Assembly (NCBI GenBank): GCA_037953745.1
Contig: JBAKBP010000765.1
Coordinates: forward strand, 186,001-250,000
DNA length: 64,000 nt
Direction: 5' to 3'
Origin: Lithodes maja
Taxonomy: Eukaryota > Arthropoda > Malacostraca > Decapoda > Lithodidae
Position 1 is the stretch's first letter, and each line of letters begins with the position of its first letter. Shown piece after piece: positions 10,665-20,560 of the stretch. The translations under genes were made by a program, and so were the position numbers. The notes beneath the pieces were generated by a model that had not been told where the DNA came from, did not search any database, and was given only the letters and a program-made list of their open reading frames with translations.

Positions 10665-13600
10665 CTATCCTGGATCATCAACCCTTGATAGACAATCTGC
10701 TATCACGTTCTCACTCCCGGCAATATGCTGAATGTTGAGATTATACTCTTGGAGCATTAGGGACCACCTGGTCAACCGCATATTCCGATTGTGAAACTGA
10801 TTTAGGAATTTCAAGGGATGATGGTCCGTATAAATCGTCACTACCGGGCCGTAGGCTGGAACATAAACTTCGAAATGTTTGAGCGACAAAACGATAGCAA
10901 GAAGCTCCTTCTCTATAGTCGAGTAATTCCTTTGTGCCGAATTAAACTTGCGAGAAAAGAAGCTCACTGGGTGTTCCAAGCCCTCGGAATCAGTCTGCAG
11001 TAACACTGCCCCGGCACCCACACCGCTGGCATCAGTCGCCAGCTGAAAACTCCTGGAGAAGTCTGGGGCTCTCAAAATCGGATGTGTACACAGCAGGTGC
11101 TTGACTAGGTCGAAAGCCCTCTGACACTCCGCAGCCCAACAGAACTTCACTGACTTCGACAGTAGATCAGTTAACGGTGCTAAGACAGTAGAGTATCCCC
11201 GGATGAAGCGCCTATAATAGCCTATCATACCTAGGAACCGCATGACCTGGCGCTTAGTGGTGGGCCTGGGAAACATATTGATAGCCTGTATCTTGCTCAG
11301 GGGGGGGCACACCCGGCCTAACCCGACCACGAAGCCAAGATACTGCACAGTAGCCTTTACAAACTCGCACTTCCTCAGGTTCACCACCAGCCCAGCATCG
11401 TGCAACTTCCCAAACAGGGTCTCTAAGTGCCTTAGGTGATTTTCAAAATCGTCATCATACACTATCACGTCATCAAGGTAGACCGTGCAGTTAGGGATTT
11501 CGTCACAAATATCGTTCATCAGGTTCTGAAACGTGGCAGGTGCGTTCTTAAGCCCATAAGGCATTACGTTACATTGGTAGGTCTTGCCATCTACCACAAA
11601 ACCACAAACTTGCTTAGCTCGGTCCGACAGGGGTACTTGCCAGTAGCCTTTTACAAGATCAATTTTAGTAAGGTACTTTGCATTCCCTATCTTGTCCACG
11701 CTGTCGTCAACTCGAGGCAAAGGGTAAGGGTTGGTAGTGGTCAAGCCATTTAGCCTACGAAAATCTATGCAGAACCGCACCTTGCCGTCAGGTTTTGGCT
11801 GCAACGTGACGGGTGATGTCCACTTCACATAACCTTCAGTGATCATCCCTCTCTCAACCATGTACTTTAACTCCTCCCGTAAAGCTGGCAACTTTACCGG
11901 GGGCACACGGTAGGGCACTGACTTGAAGGGCACATTATCACCGACGTCCACGTCGTGCGTTACCTGAGTAGTGAGACCTGGGTGTTCGGCGAAAACAGAG
12001 GGGTATGACCTGAACAGGCCTAGGACAGCAGCACCCTGGTGCTCAGGCAGGTGACTTACAGCTTGCCTAGCCTCTTGTTCAGTATTCCCCGCCCACTGTT
12101 CCGCGGAAATGACACAGTCCCAGCTATCCTCCTCAGCAGCATGACTGTCCCCACCTCCTTCTCCACCCTGGCCGCTGCAGGCCAGCACAGGGACAGTGAG
12201 AGGCTCTGAGGGGCGTCTCACATACTCTTTCATGAGGTTAACATGACATAACTGATGTTTTTTTCTACGGTCAGGTGTTGCAACGAGATAATCAAGGTCG
12301 GACAGTTTCTTAGCCACCACATACGGCCCAATAAACTTGGCAGAAAGGGGGTGTCCAGGCAAAGGTAAAAGCAACATTACCTCCTGACCCACCGAAAACT
12401 CCCGAAGCTTCACCTTGGCGTCATACTGGTGCTTCATGACCGCCTGTGCATTAACCAAGTTATTACCTGCCGCTGCCATGCAACCTATAAGTCTCTCCCG
12501 GCTCTCAAGGATATATTTAAGTACAGACCCCGGCTTCTCTTCGCCCTCCCAGATCTCTTTCACCATACTTAAAGGTCCTCTCACATTATGGCCAAAGACT
12601 AGTTGATTTGGACTGAACCCCAGGCTCTCTCCTGGGACTTCATGTGCAGCGAACAGAACATACGGCAGACCCAAATCCCAATCAGTGTCATGTTCTGCAC
12701 AGTAACAGCGTAGCATACTCTTCAGGGTCGAGTGCCACCGCTCCAAGACTCCCTGACTCTCGGGATGGTAGGCTGACGACACTACAGAACATATACCGTG
12801 CAACTGAAGGGTTTGCTTGAACAATTTGGATGTAAAATTGCTCCCCTGGTCTGACTGCACCTCACGTGGAAATCCATAACGGGAACAGAACAATAATAAG
12901 TTTTTAACAACTGCCTTTGCCGAGCCGTTTCTCATGGGGTATGCGTCCGGGTATCTCGTAGCCACATCCATGATTGTCAACAGGAATTTATTGCCACTAC
13001 TAGTAGGCGGGAAAGGGCCAACCAAATCTACTACAACTTTGCTGAACGGAGGCCCGGTGACAGGTATGGGAAACAAAGGTGCCTTCGGGATTGTCTGGTT
13101 AGGCTTCCCCGTTGTCTGGCAGGTCGCACACCCAGCCACCCATGCACAGACATCAGCCTTGACCCCAGGCCACCAGAAAAACCTGCCCAATGCCGCCAAT
13201 GTTTTTGTTACCCCCAAATGACCCGCCACCGGCACATCATGCGCCAGACACAATAAGGACTCTCTATACTTATTTGGAACAACCACCTGGTCTACTACCC
13301 TCGCACCGCCCTCCCACTTCGATTTGGGGTCTAGAAATCTGCGGTACAATATCCTGTTGAGCCTAAAGAAATCTCCCGGCTTCGCATCCCCATCTTCCTC
13401 CAACTCTATGGCACCATTGCTATAACGAGCTAGGCTAGCGTCTTGCAGCTGCTGCTCACTAATGTCCCTGGGCGTCAATGCATCAAGATGGTTTTGTAAT
13501 AAGACATTACCCCGGCTAGTAGGCTCTACTGCCTTAGTGGCTCTCGCTACAGCTCTTGCCTCACGCGAAGTCTTACCCAACTCTGCCTTGTTACACACCA

Positions 13601-14831
13601 TATCTGGGCCAGAGTCAACTCCCGTGTTTATTATAGGTCCAAGTACCGAATCACCGAGAAGTGCAGCAGAATCAATGTCCCTTTTCCTGCCCTTAGCAAC
13701 CTTCTCCTGATCCTTCCTCCACTGTCCCCGAGGTTGAGTGCTAGGCTGTGCAGGAGCCGCAGAGCGAGATCGGGTTACCACACAGGCCATCTTATCCTGT
13801 TGGCACCTCCCAACCCATTCCCGATTCTCACCATCCACGTCGGCCGCCCTCTCGGCAACGACTAAGGGTGGAGTCCCGGAAGTGGGCACCGCAAAGTCGT
13901 TGCCGAGAAGAAGGTCGACGCCCTCAACTGGCAAACACTCAACGATCCCTACATCCAGCTCCCTGCACACCTCTCCCACTCTCAACTCCAACCTCACAAG
14001 TGGGTATGACCTCGTAGCATTTATACCCTGCACCACAACAACTCTGGCCGCATTTATCGGTTTCCCTGTGAAGTTCCTCAACAAAGTTTGCGAAGCCCCC
14101 GTATCCCTCAGCAAGTCAACCCTCCGTAGTTCACTCCCCCAGCTCACAAACCCGTGTCCCCGATGGTTACAGAAAGTGTCCCGGACAGGTGTCGAGCCTT
14201 CCGTACACTTCTTTACCGCGTGTGCCTCAGCTGCTGACAACCTACCCCGGGCAGTTGCTGCAGCCTTCAGAGACACACCGATACTGTGAACCAATGACAC
14301 CGGCTTAGCGGGAGTGTTACTAGGGCACTCACGTGAATAATGGCCTAGCTTCTGACATTTGTAACATTTCACATCCCCAATGGGCTTCTTCCCTTGTGCG
14401 GGCGAAGAAGGGGCCTGACCTTTAGTAAACGGGAGAGGCTTGTGTTTGTAGGTGTTATTAGGTGCAATGCATTTAGTGTGGTTATGTGTGTCATAGGATT
14501 TGTTATTATCGAAAACTCTGGTGGGTGGGGTATAGCACCCCTTCTGCCCTGACTCAGCCCTCTGAGCGGCACCGCAACCACGAATCAATGATAATCTGAG
14601 GTCTGCCATCTTGGCAGCCTCCTCTACTGTCTTGGGACATTTTTCCTTAATGTTCAGCGTTAGATCGGTTCCAGTACATTGGTAAAACTGTTCCAGATAG
14701 AAAAGTTGCTTAATTTCCTCAGCCGACTCTGCGTGCTCGGACCGAAACCAGTTATTACCTGCATCTGTTAAGTCCCGTGCGTGCTCCATAAAACTGACGT
14801 CGCTCTTCTTATTCACGCCACGGAACTTCAA
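10665..14831 (-). CDS. pol: Gag C-terminus and complete pol (PR-IN-RT-RNaseH) of element B
   Basis: This is an open frame of 1388 codons. Residues 1-110 are the end of the capsid. A CCHC knuckle (CYKCQKLGHYSREC) lies at about 155-170 and the protease LRDTGASQTLL at about 241. The integrase zinc region is at about 530-572. Integrase catalytic residues are D near 602 (VVDLVGPF), D near 661 (QSDQGSN) and E near 697 (VLERWHS), followed by a GPY/F module (KFIGPYVV) near 833. RT spans about 1010-1180 with YLDDVIVY, and RNase H is the last 150 residues (TDASG, EKELLA, YTDHHPL). All catalytic motifs are present. Integrase before RT is the unusual point. The apparent ATG at 14831 is only the first Met after a frameshift; the frame belongs to Gag. 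Confidence 0.93.
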   Translation of the reverse strand: MKFRGVNKKSDVSFMEHARDLTDAGNNWFRSEHAESAEEIKQLFYLEQFYQCTGTDLTLNIKEKCPKTVEEAAKMADLRLSLIRGCGAAQRAESGQKGCYTPPTRVFDNNKSYDTHNHTKCIAPNNTYKHKPLPFTKGQAPSSPAQGKKPIGDVKCYKCQKLGHYSRECPSNTPAKPVSLVHSIGVSLKAAATARGRLSAAEAHAVKKCTEGSTPVRDTFCNHRGHGFVSWGSELRRVDLLRDTGASQTLLRNFTGKPINAARVVVVQGINATRSYPLVRLELRVGEVCRELDVGIVECLPVEGVDLLLGNDFAVPTSGTPPLVVAERAADVDGENREWVGRCQQDKMACVVTRSRSAAPAQPSTQPRGQWRKDQEKVAKGRKRDIDSAALLGDSVLGPIINTGVDSGPDMVCNKAELGKTSREARAVARATKAVEPTSRGNVLLQNHLDALTPRDISEQQLQDASLARYSNGAIELEEDGDAKPGDFFRLNRILYRRFLDPKSKWEGGARVVDQVVVPNKYRESLLCLAHDVPVAGHLGVTKTLAALGRFFWWPGVKADVCAWVAGCATCQTTGKPNQTIPKAPLFPIPVTGPPFSKVVVDLVGPFPPTSSGNKFLLTIMDVATRYPDAYPMRNGSAKAVVKNLLLFCSRYGFPREVQSDQGSNFTSKLFKQTLQLHGICSVVSSAYHPESQGVLERWHSTLKSMLRCYCAEHDTDWDLGLPYVLFAAHEVPGESLGFSPNQLVFGHNVRGPLSMVKEIWEGEEKPGSVLKYILESRERLIGCMAAAGNNLVNAQAVMKHQYDAKVKLREFSVGQEVMLLLPLPGHPLSAKFIGPYVVAKKLSDLDYLVATPDRRKKHQLCHVNLMKEYVRRPSEPLTVPVLACSGQGGEGGGDSHAAEEDSWDCVISAEQWAGNTEQEARQAVSHLPEHQGAAVLGLFRSYPSVFAEHPGLTTQVTHDVDVGDNVPFKSVPYRVPPVKLPALREELKYMVERGMITEGYVKWTSPVTLQPKPDGKVRFCIDFRRLNGLTTTNPYPLPRVDDSVDKIGNAKYLTKIDLVKGYWQVPLSDRAKQVCGFVVDGKTYQCNVMPYGLKNAPATFQNLMNDICDEIPNCTVYLDDVIVYDDDFENHLRHLETLFGKLHDAGLVVNLRKCEFVKATVQYLGFVVGLGRVCPPLSKIQAINMFPRPTTKRQVMRFLGMIGYYRRFIRGYSTVLAPLTDLLSKSVKFCWAAECQRAFDLVKHLLCTHPILRAPDFSRSFQLATDASGVGAGAVLLQTDSEGLEHPVSFFSRKFNSAQRNYSTIEKELLAIVLSLKHFEVYVPAYGPVVTIYTDHHPLKFLNQFHNRNMRLTRWSLMLQEYNLNIQHIAGSENVIADCLSRVDDPG

Positions 14832-15808
14832 TCTATAAGTTTCGGGTTGCAGTTCGTAGGCCGGAGCACAGCCTCCTTCACCAGTCCATACACTACACTC
14901 TCGTCCAGTGACAGTGCATCGTAGGCTTTCAACCCCTTACCCACTAGACGTGATGAAACTAATGCTGCCCATTTAACCTCCGGCCAGTCATACTCACGAC
15001 ACTTCTTTTCGAAACGAGCAAAAAACTCAGTCACTGCTGTCTCATCAAATGCGGGTACTAACTTAATTAAATGCGAAAGTGAGTCTGTAACCCGGTGCCC
15101 ACCACCGAGATGACGCCCCGTGGTCTCTACTCTAGACTTCTCGACATCCATTTCAGCCTGGTACCTGGTTGCATCCTGATTGGCTTGGATTCTAGCAACC
15201 TCTATGCGTTCTATACTAGCCTGTTGTATCTGAGTCTCCTGCAGCTTAATCCGTTCTATACTAGCCTGTTGTATCTGAGTCTCCTGCAGCTTAAACTTAG
15301 CTAGTTCTAGCTGAAATAACATCTCAGGAGACAGGCCTGGGGGGGGAGAGCACAAAATGGGGGATCCACACCGAGACGTGTTTACGGGTAAGCCAGCTTG
15401 CCCTTGAGAACCCTCCTGCTGCATCGTGCTAAGACTCGCTGGCTGAGGGCCCAGCTCAGGGGTAGAGTGGAATGGAGGCTTGGAGGGACCCCCCCAAGAC
15501 CCCACTCCACCCACCGCCCCATCGCCATCACCCAACAAACATGCCACCAAATTCTTCTTGGGCCAACTGTCAGGACAGTCCCGCCCCAAAACCGTGGCTA
15601 AACAGCGAAGACCGTAACAATCAATAGCCTGCAGGCGCTGTTCGGTCAAAGGTGTCTGCAAAAATGCCCGGGCATCCCTCTCTCCACTTATAACACTCCC
15701 CTCCCTAAACATCTGTTGTACTTGCTGGTTACTAGGCTGTACCGTGTTATCCTCCCCCGTAAATGATGAGTCATTAGACATAGTGCTGGTTATACAATTG
15801 CTGTTCAT
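14828..15808 (-). CDS. gag: Gag N-terminal part of element B
   Basis: 326 codons from an ATG at 15808, about 240 bp inside the 5' LTR boundary. The region around residues 170-210 contains two near-identical 15-residue units (KLQETQIQQASIERI) predicted to be helical. The capsid begins around LSHLIKLVPAFDE. The frame ends soon after AVLR: a one-base loss at about 14872 shifts it compared with elements A and C (AVLRAYELQPETYRL), and the protein resumes in the frame of the downstream pol ORF with a 4-base overlap. A programmed frameshift is unlikely because relatives read straight through here. Confidence 0.88.
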   Translation of the reverse strand: MNSNCITSTMSNDSSFTGEDNTVQPSNQQVQQMFREGSVISGERDARAFLQTPLTEQRLQAIDCYGLRCLATVLGRDCPDSWPKKNLVACLLGDGDGAVGGVGSWGGPSKPPFHSTPELGPQPASLSTMQQEGSQGQAGLPVNTSRCGSPILCSPPPGLSPEMLFQLELAKFKLQETQIQQASIERIKLQETQIQQASIERIEVARIQANQDATRYQAEMDVEKSRVETTGRHLGGGHRVTDSLSHLIKLVPAFDETAVTEFFARFEKKCREYDWPEVKWAALVSSRLVGKGLKAYDALSLDESVVYGLVKEAVLRPTNCNPKLID

Positions 15809-16036
15809 AAAAAAAAAGAAGTGCTTATTACTAATTGCAGTCTCGACTCACAAAATGTTAAAGATGCTTGAATGACTCTACTCTAGACACCCCTAACGAA
15901 ACAATCTGCAAGTCCACCAATACAATAATGACACAATAAAAATTCCTCCAATATGCAAGAAAATTCTAGCCAGCTCTACTAGGTAGCATAGAATAGTTCT
16001 CCAAAAAACATGTGATAGGATACTACTGAATCTTGT

Positions 16037-16048
16037 GCAAGGTCGCCA
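16037..16048 (-). promoter_or_regulatory. Primer-binding site of element B
   Basis: The minus-strand sequence TGGCGACCTTGC lies three bases from the LTR end, identical to element A. Confidence 0.75.
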
Positions 16049-16051
16049 TTT

Positions 16052-17862
16052 TGTTACGGCTGGATCGGCAATACATATTCGGGATTCTTGATCGTAGGAC
16101 AGAAATGGCTTATGTGACAATGACACGCTCGATTCCAGTCCCAAATACTATATGCTCCAGACAACAAAAGCACCAACGCCCTACAGAGTTATCGTCTATG
16201 GTAACGAGGTACCTTAACTCGGCGAAAGTGTACAACAGGGGTAGGCTATGAGGCTAAACTCCCTCAGACATTTATAGGTTACGTTATTACTAAAGAAATG
16301 CAATACTCAAGAAACTACGTTAATATAAAGCCTCTAATAATGTAGAATAGAAGCAGGCTAAAGGTATGACAGTGAAATGCTAAATGACAAATGTACACGC
16401 CTACTTGAAAGCGCGTGCACTAGAATAACTGTCCCCTACTAACATGCACTAGCATGTTGCATACAAGATGTTCATGATCCAGTAGATACCTAATAATACA
16501 CATGGAAGGAACATAAATAGTAGTCACTTATTATAATAATGAATCTATACTTGGAATAACTAAAAGGTTGCAGGCAACAGTACTGCGCCGGTAGCCTACT
16601 ACCGCATAGGCTACTTCGCTTCTCTCACTCTGTCTCCCCTCTGAGTCCGTATGCGCCCTACGCAACGGAACTCCGGACACAGCAGCAAAACGACAGTGCA
16701 GTTAATTGATACATGAAAGTATTAATAGTGTTGTCTTGTGAGTGAGTAATGTGTATTGTAAAGTGTTATATACATAAACTTAAAGAGAGCTGCAATGCAT
16801 AGTAAAATAAAGATATCACCCACTCATCATCCCCATGTGTTCTAGCTAGCAGGCCAAGTCACAGGAACAACGAGTCCCAGCACCGAAAGCGAGAACCCAG
16901 GAAAAGACTGCAGAGAACACAAGGACAGATAAATTACGTTACTCTACTATACCGGCACTACGAGCGAGCTGTAGTCTCTGGTACTGCACTCGCTCCTGGC
17001 TCGGTAGGCAAATCAAGGCTAAGTCCTCGCCCCTCTACAGACAACTCCTGGGCATGGTCGGGCTCTTACACATGGCACTAGTCTAGTCACAAATTGGATA
17101 ATGAGCTGGGCATATAACTCGTGAACATGTAGAACGTTCACCAACTATCCTCATCAAGAAGATCGCTGTTCACCTTAACCCCTTAAATCTAATACATGTA
17201 AATATATGCTTGTCCTAAGAGTAATACGAGAGGTGAGTGCTGAAACTCCTTTAGGACCTCAAGGGAAGGTTATGCATTTAAATAGAGAGAAGAATGAAAT
17301 GAGAGTAATGTCGTCAGAGAGAAAGAGTGCAACCGTGAGAAATTGGGAGAGAGGGCAAGGGATGTTAGAATCTCAAAGGTTCTAGGCAACCTGATCATGG
17401 AACACACAGCGAGCCTCCAGGCAATGTGCAGTACGACAACATGGGCAGCCCAGGCAGCATAGGCAGGCGGCAATGGACTACCAACCCTGTCGCGCCTAGC
17501 TATAAACGCAAGGCTGCCAACCGGTCCATACGTCTGGCAACCACCCCCCCGGCAGCGTGGCGCATTGCTACCCTCTCGCTCTGAAGCCCAACTCACTCTC
17601 TCTCTCTGAACTCCCATTGTCTTATCTATCAACTTCTCTATTGATACTACATATTAAATGGAAGGTCTCGACATGGCTTAAAACAAAACCCACCACTGGT
17701 TAGCACATGACGAGACCTTTGCAGAGATACAAAGAACATAGTTATACGTTGTCACACTCAATATAAGCAGCCAGCAAGGTACAGCGGTACCACACAGTGG
17801 CGGTACAGTGGAGTACCAAGGAGTACAATCAGGTTGCGTTGCCACGCACTGGGTGCGTCACA
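16052..17862 (-). repeat. 5' LTR of element B (1811 bp)
   Basis: The LTR runs from TGTTACGG to GCGTCACA on the plus strand, so TGTGACGC...CGTAACA in element orientation. It carries the conserved stem-loop at 16962-16995. Base 17863 is the middle of element C pol, which fixes this boundary exactly. Confidence 0.95.
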
Positions 17863-19721
17863 ATCTTTGTCAGTGGAGGGCACACCTGACCCATCCCCAC
17901 CTCGAACCCCAGGTACAAAACTGTGGCTTTGACAAAATCGCACTTACCCAGGTTTACCACCAAACCTGCTTCATTCAGTTTATTAAAAAGCTGTCCGATG
18001 TGAGCACAGTGACTGTTAAAATCATCGTCGTATATTATGACATCATCTAGGTACACCGTACAGTTGGGAATGTCGGCTACAATGTCGTTCATTAATTTCT
18101 GAAACGTTGCAGGGGCATTTTTCAGCCCGTATGGCATAACATGGCAACGATATGTGGGACCGTCCACCACAAACCCACACACCTCTCGCGCTCGCTCAGA
18201 CAAGGGCACTTGCCAATAACCCTTAACAAGGTCTATCTTAGAGAGGAACTTGGCTTTTCCTATCTTATCCACACTGTCGTCCACGCGAGGGAGAGGGTAG
18301 GCATTTGTGGGGGTTAAACCATTCAACCTGCGGAAATCTATACAAAACCGCACCTTGCCATCTCGTTTGGGCTGCAGTGTGACTGGGGAAGTCCACCTTA
18401 CTGCACCTTCAGAAATCAGCCCACGTTTCAGCATATAATCCAGCTCTTTCCTAAGTGCTGGTAATTTAATAGGGGGAACACTGTATGGCACTGATTTAAA
18501 GGGCGGGTGGTCCCCAACATCGACATCGTGCACCGCTTGAGTAGTGAGGCCAGGATGCTCCGTGAAAACAGCTGGGTTTGAATCAAACAAGTGCTGCACA
18601 GCTACATGCTGTTGCTCAGGCAGGTGCAATATCAACTCGTGAGCCACTTGACTAGAATTCCCCGCCCACTGATCCGTGGAAACATGACAATCCCAATTAT
18701 CCTCCCCCGCAGCTTGACTGTCCCTTCCTCCTTCTCCACCACGATCGTTGCAGATCAACACCGGGACAGTGAGAGGCTCGGAGGGGCGCCTCACATACTC
18801 TTTCATCAGATTTACATGGCAAAGTTGGTTCTTTTTCTTACGATCAGGAGTAGCTACTAAATAGTCGAGATCAGAAACCTTCCTTACAACCCGATACGGA
18901 CCAGAATACTTGGCAGACAAGGGGTGTCCCACCAGAGGCAGTAGTATCAGTACCTCCTGATCTACTTCAAACTCCCTCAGCTTCACCTTCTGGTCGTATC
19001 TGTCCTTCATCTGAGCTTGTGAACTCTTAAGGTTCCGACCTGCTACCTCCAAGCTCTTTAGCATTCTTTCACGGCTTTCAACTACATACTTTAGAAGCGA
19101 GCATGGCTTTGTGACTCCCTCCCAGATCTCCTTGACTGTGTGGAAGGGCCCCCTGACCCTGTGTCCAAAAACCAACTCGTTCGGGCTAAATCCCAAGCTC
19201 TCCCCAGGTATTTCTCTCGCAGCAAATAAAACGTATGGGAGACCTAGATCACAGTCCTTCCCATTTTCCATGCAATAACACCGCAACATGCTCTTGAGAG
19301 TCGAGTGCCACCTTTCCAAAACTCCCTGCCTCTCGGGATGGTAGGCAGATGACACCACAGACACTATCCCATGTTGCTGCATGGTCTGCTTAAACAGAGC
19401 AGAAGTAAAATTGGATCCCTGATCAGACTGGATCTCCTGAGGGTAGCCATAACGAAAGAAATAGACAAGTAGGTTTTTGACAACAGTCTTACCCATCCCG
19501 TTGCGCATGGGGTAAGCATCTGGATACCGTGTTGCTACATCCATTACAGTTAGTAAAAATGTATTGCCGGCACTAGTGGGGGGCAATGGGCCAACCATAT
19601 CGATAACTACTTTGCTGAAGGGCGGCCCAATGACAGGGATGGGTTGTAACGGGGCTCTCGGGATGACCTGAGTGGGTTTCCCAACAACTTGACAAGTGTG
19701 ACACTGTGACACCCATGACAC
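17829..19721 (-). pseudogene. pol: Integrase core and RT of element C, truncated at both ends by insertions
   Basis: This begins within the integrase zinc region (CHTCQ) just after the BEL insertion and runs through VIDMVGPLPP, QSDQGSNFTS, HPERQGVLERW (Ser to Arg compared with A), the GPY/F module and RT with YLDDVIIYDDD at about 18025-18055. It ends at TKI, where the LTR of B begins; the last 12 codons or so of the open frame are LTR sequence. RNase H is missing. There are no internal stops over the retained 618 codons, so decay is mainly by insertion. Confidence 0.88.
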
Positions 19722-19724
19722 GAC

Positions 19725-20523
19725 TGTGGTAAACTATCAATGGAAGTTAAATATTACTAAGCTATAATGAATCAAATAAAATCAATCTAAATGAAAACTA
19801 CTCTATATCTAAATTGAATTCAATCTGAAACAAGCTAATTTATATCCAAAGGTCTCGCATAATAAATGTATATATAGGGTAAGGTTATAAGGGTTAATAT
19901 TAGCCAGGAATTAACTCACCAATAGTTCCACATGGCAATGAGGCAAGGGAGAACGTTTTACCCAATATGGTGGTGGACAATGGGGAACGAGACTTTGGTC
20001 CCAAGACTCGAGTCAAGTTAAAGAAAGAATAAATGATTACATGGGAATGGACATGATTATTAAAATTTATGCTTATCTATCAGTCAGTCATGATGTCGAT
20101 GAGAGCGTCGTGATGGTGTAGCTGCGTGTATTGCTGTATGTGTATTGTGATTACAGGCACAAAAGCTCGATCAACTGAGGGCGGAAAAATTAGATGTTGA
20201 CTGGTTGGTGTTCGTGAAGGCTCTGGCGTACCTCAAAAGCACACCTTGCTGCCTTGGCAAACCGCCAGGAGCCCAAATTATCGTACCGCATTTAGGTTGC
20301 TCTATACGATAAATTATATTAATATATACGATAAATTCATATATACTACATAAGACCATGGCAATATTGCTTATAGCATATTAGGCCTTTTATAACTTAA
20401 CTTATTTACAATCTTATAATATACGATCTACTCGTCCTACGTCGTGCTGTAGGAGAGATCGTGACGTCACAGAGACATACGAGATCACAAAAGAGTCATA
20501 TTCTATCGTATTTATACGATACA
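19725..20523 (-). repeat. 3' LTR of BEL element E
   Basis: The LTR starts TGTGGTAAAC on the plus strand and ends ...ACGATACA before the C-rich tract, which on the minus strand is the purine tract GGGGGGAG. It nearly matches 26246-27055, which has an extra short direct repeat (AACTTATTTACA). It contains a perfect CRE palindrome TGACGTCA at 20462-20469. Confidence 0.92.
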
Positions 20524-20560
20524 CTCCCCCCACAAAAAAGACCTGAAACCCACCTTAAAC

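Larger units (their letters stand above)
8663..17862 (-). mobile_element. Gmr1-like Ty3/gypsy LTR retrotransposon B, nearly intact
   Basis: In minus orientation the element reads: 5' LTR (16052-17862), PBS, gag, pol with order PR-IN-RT-RNaseH, purine tract, 3' LTR (8663-10383, first 98 or so bases lost in the gap). The two LTRs differ only at scattered positions by eye, which argues for a young insertion. It is inserted in element C: base 17863 resumes the C pol sequence mid-codon. Its left target duplication cannot be read because of the gap. Confidence 0.92.

Noticed and set aside
14828..14831. Programmed frameshift or start-stop overlap between gag and pol of element B
   Set aside because: The break lies inside the capsid, and elements A and C read through the same place in one frame, so it is a mutation.
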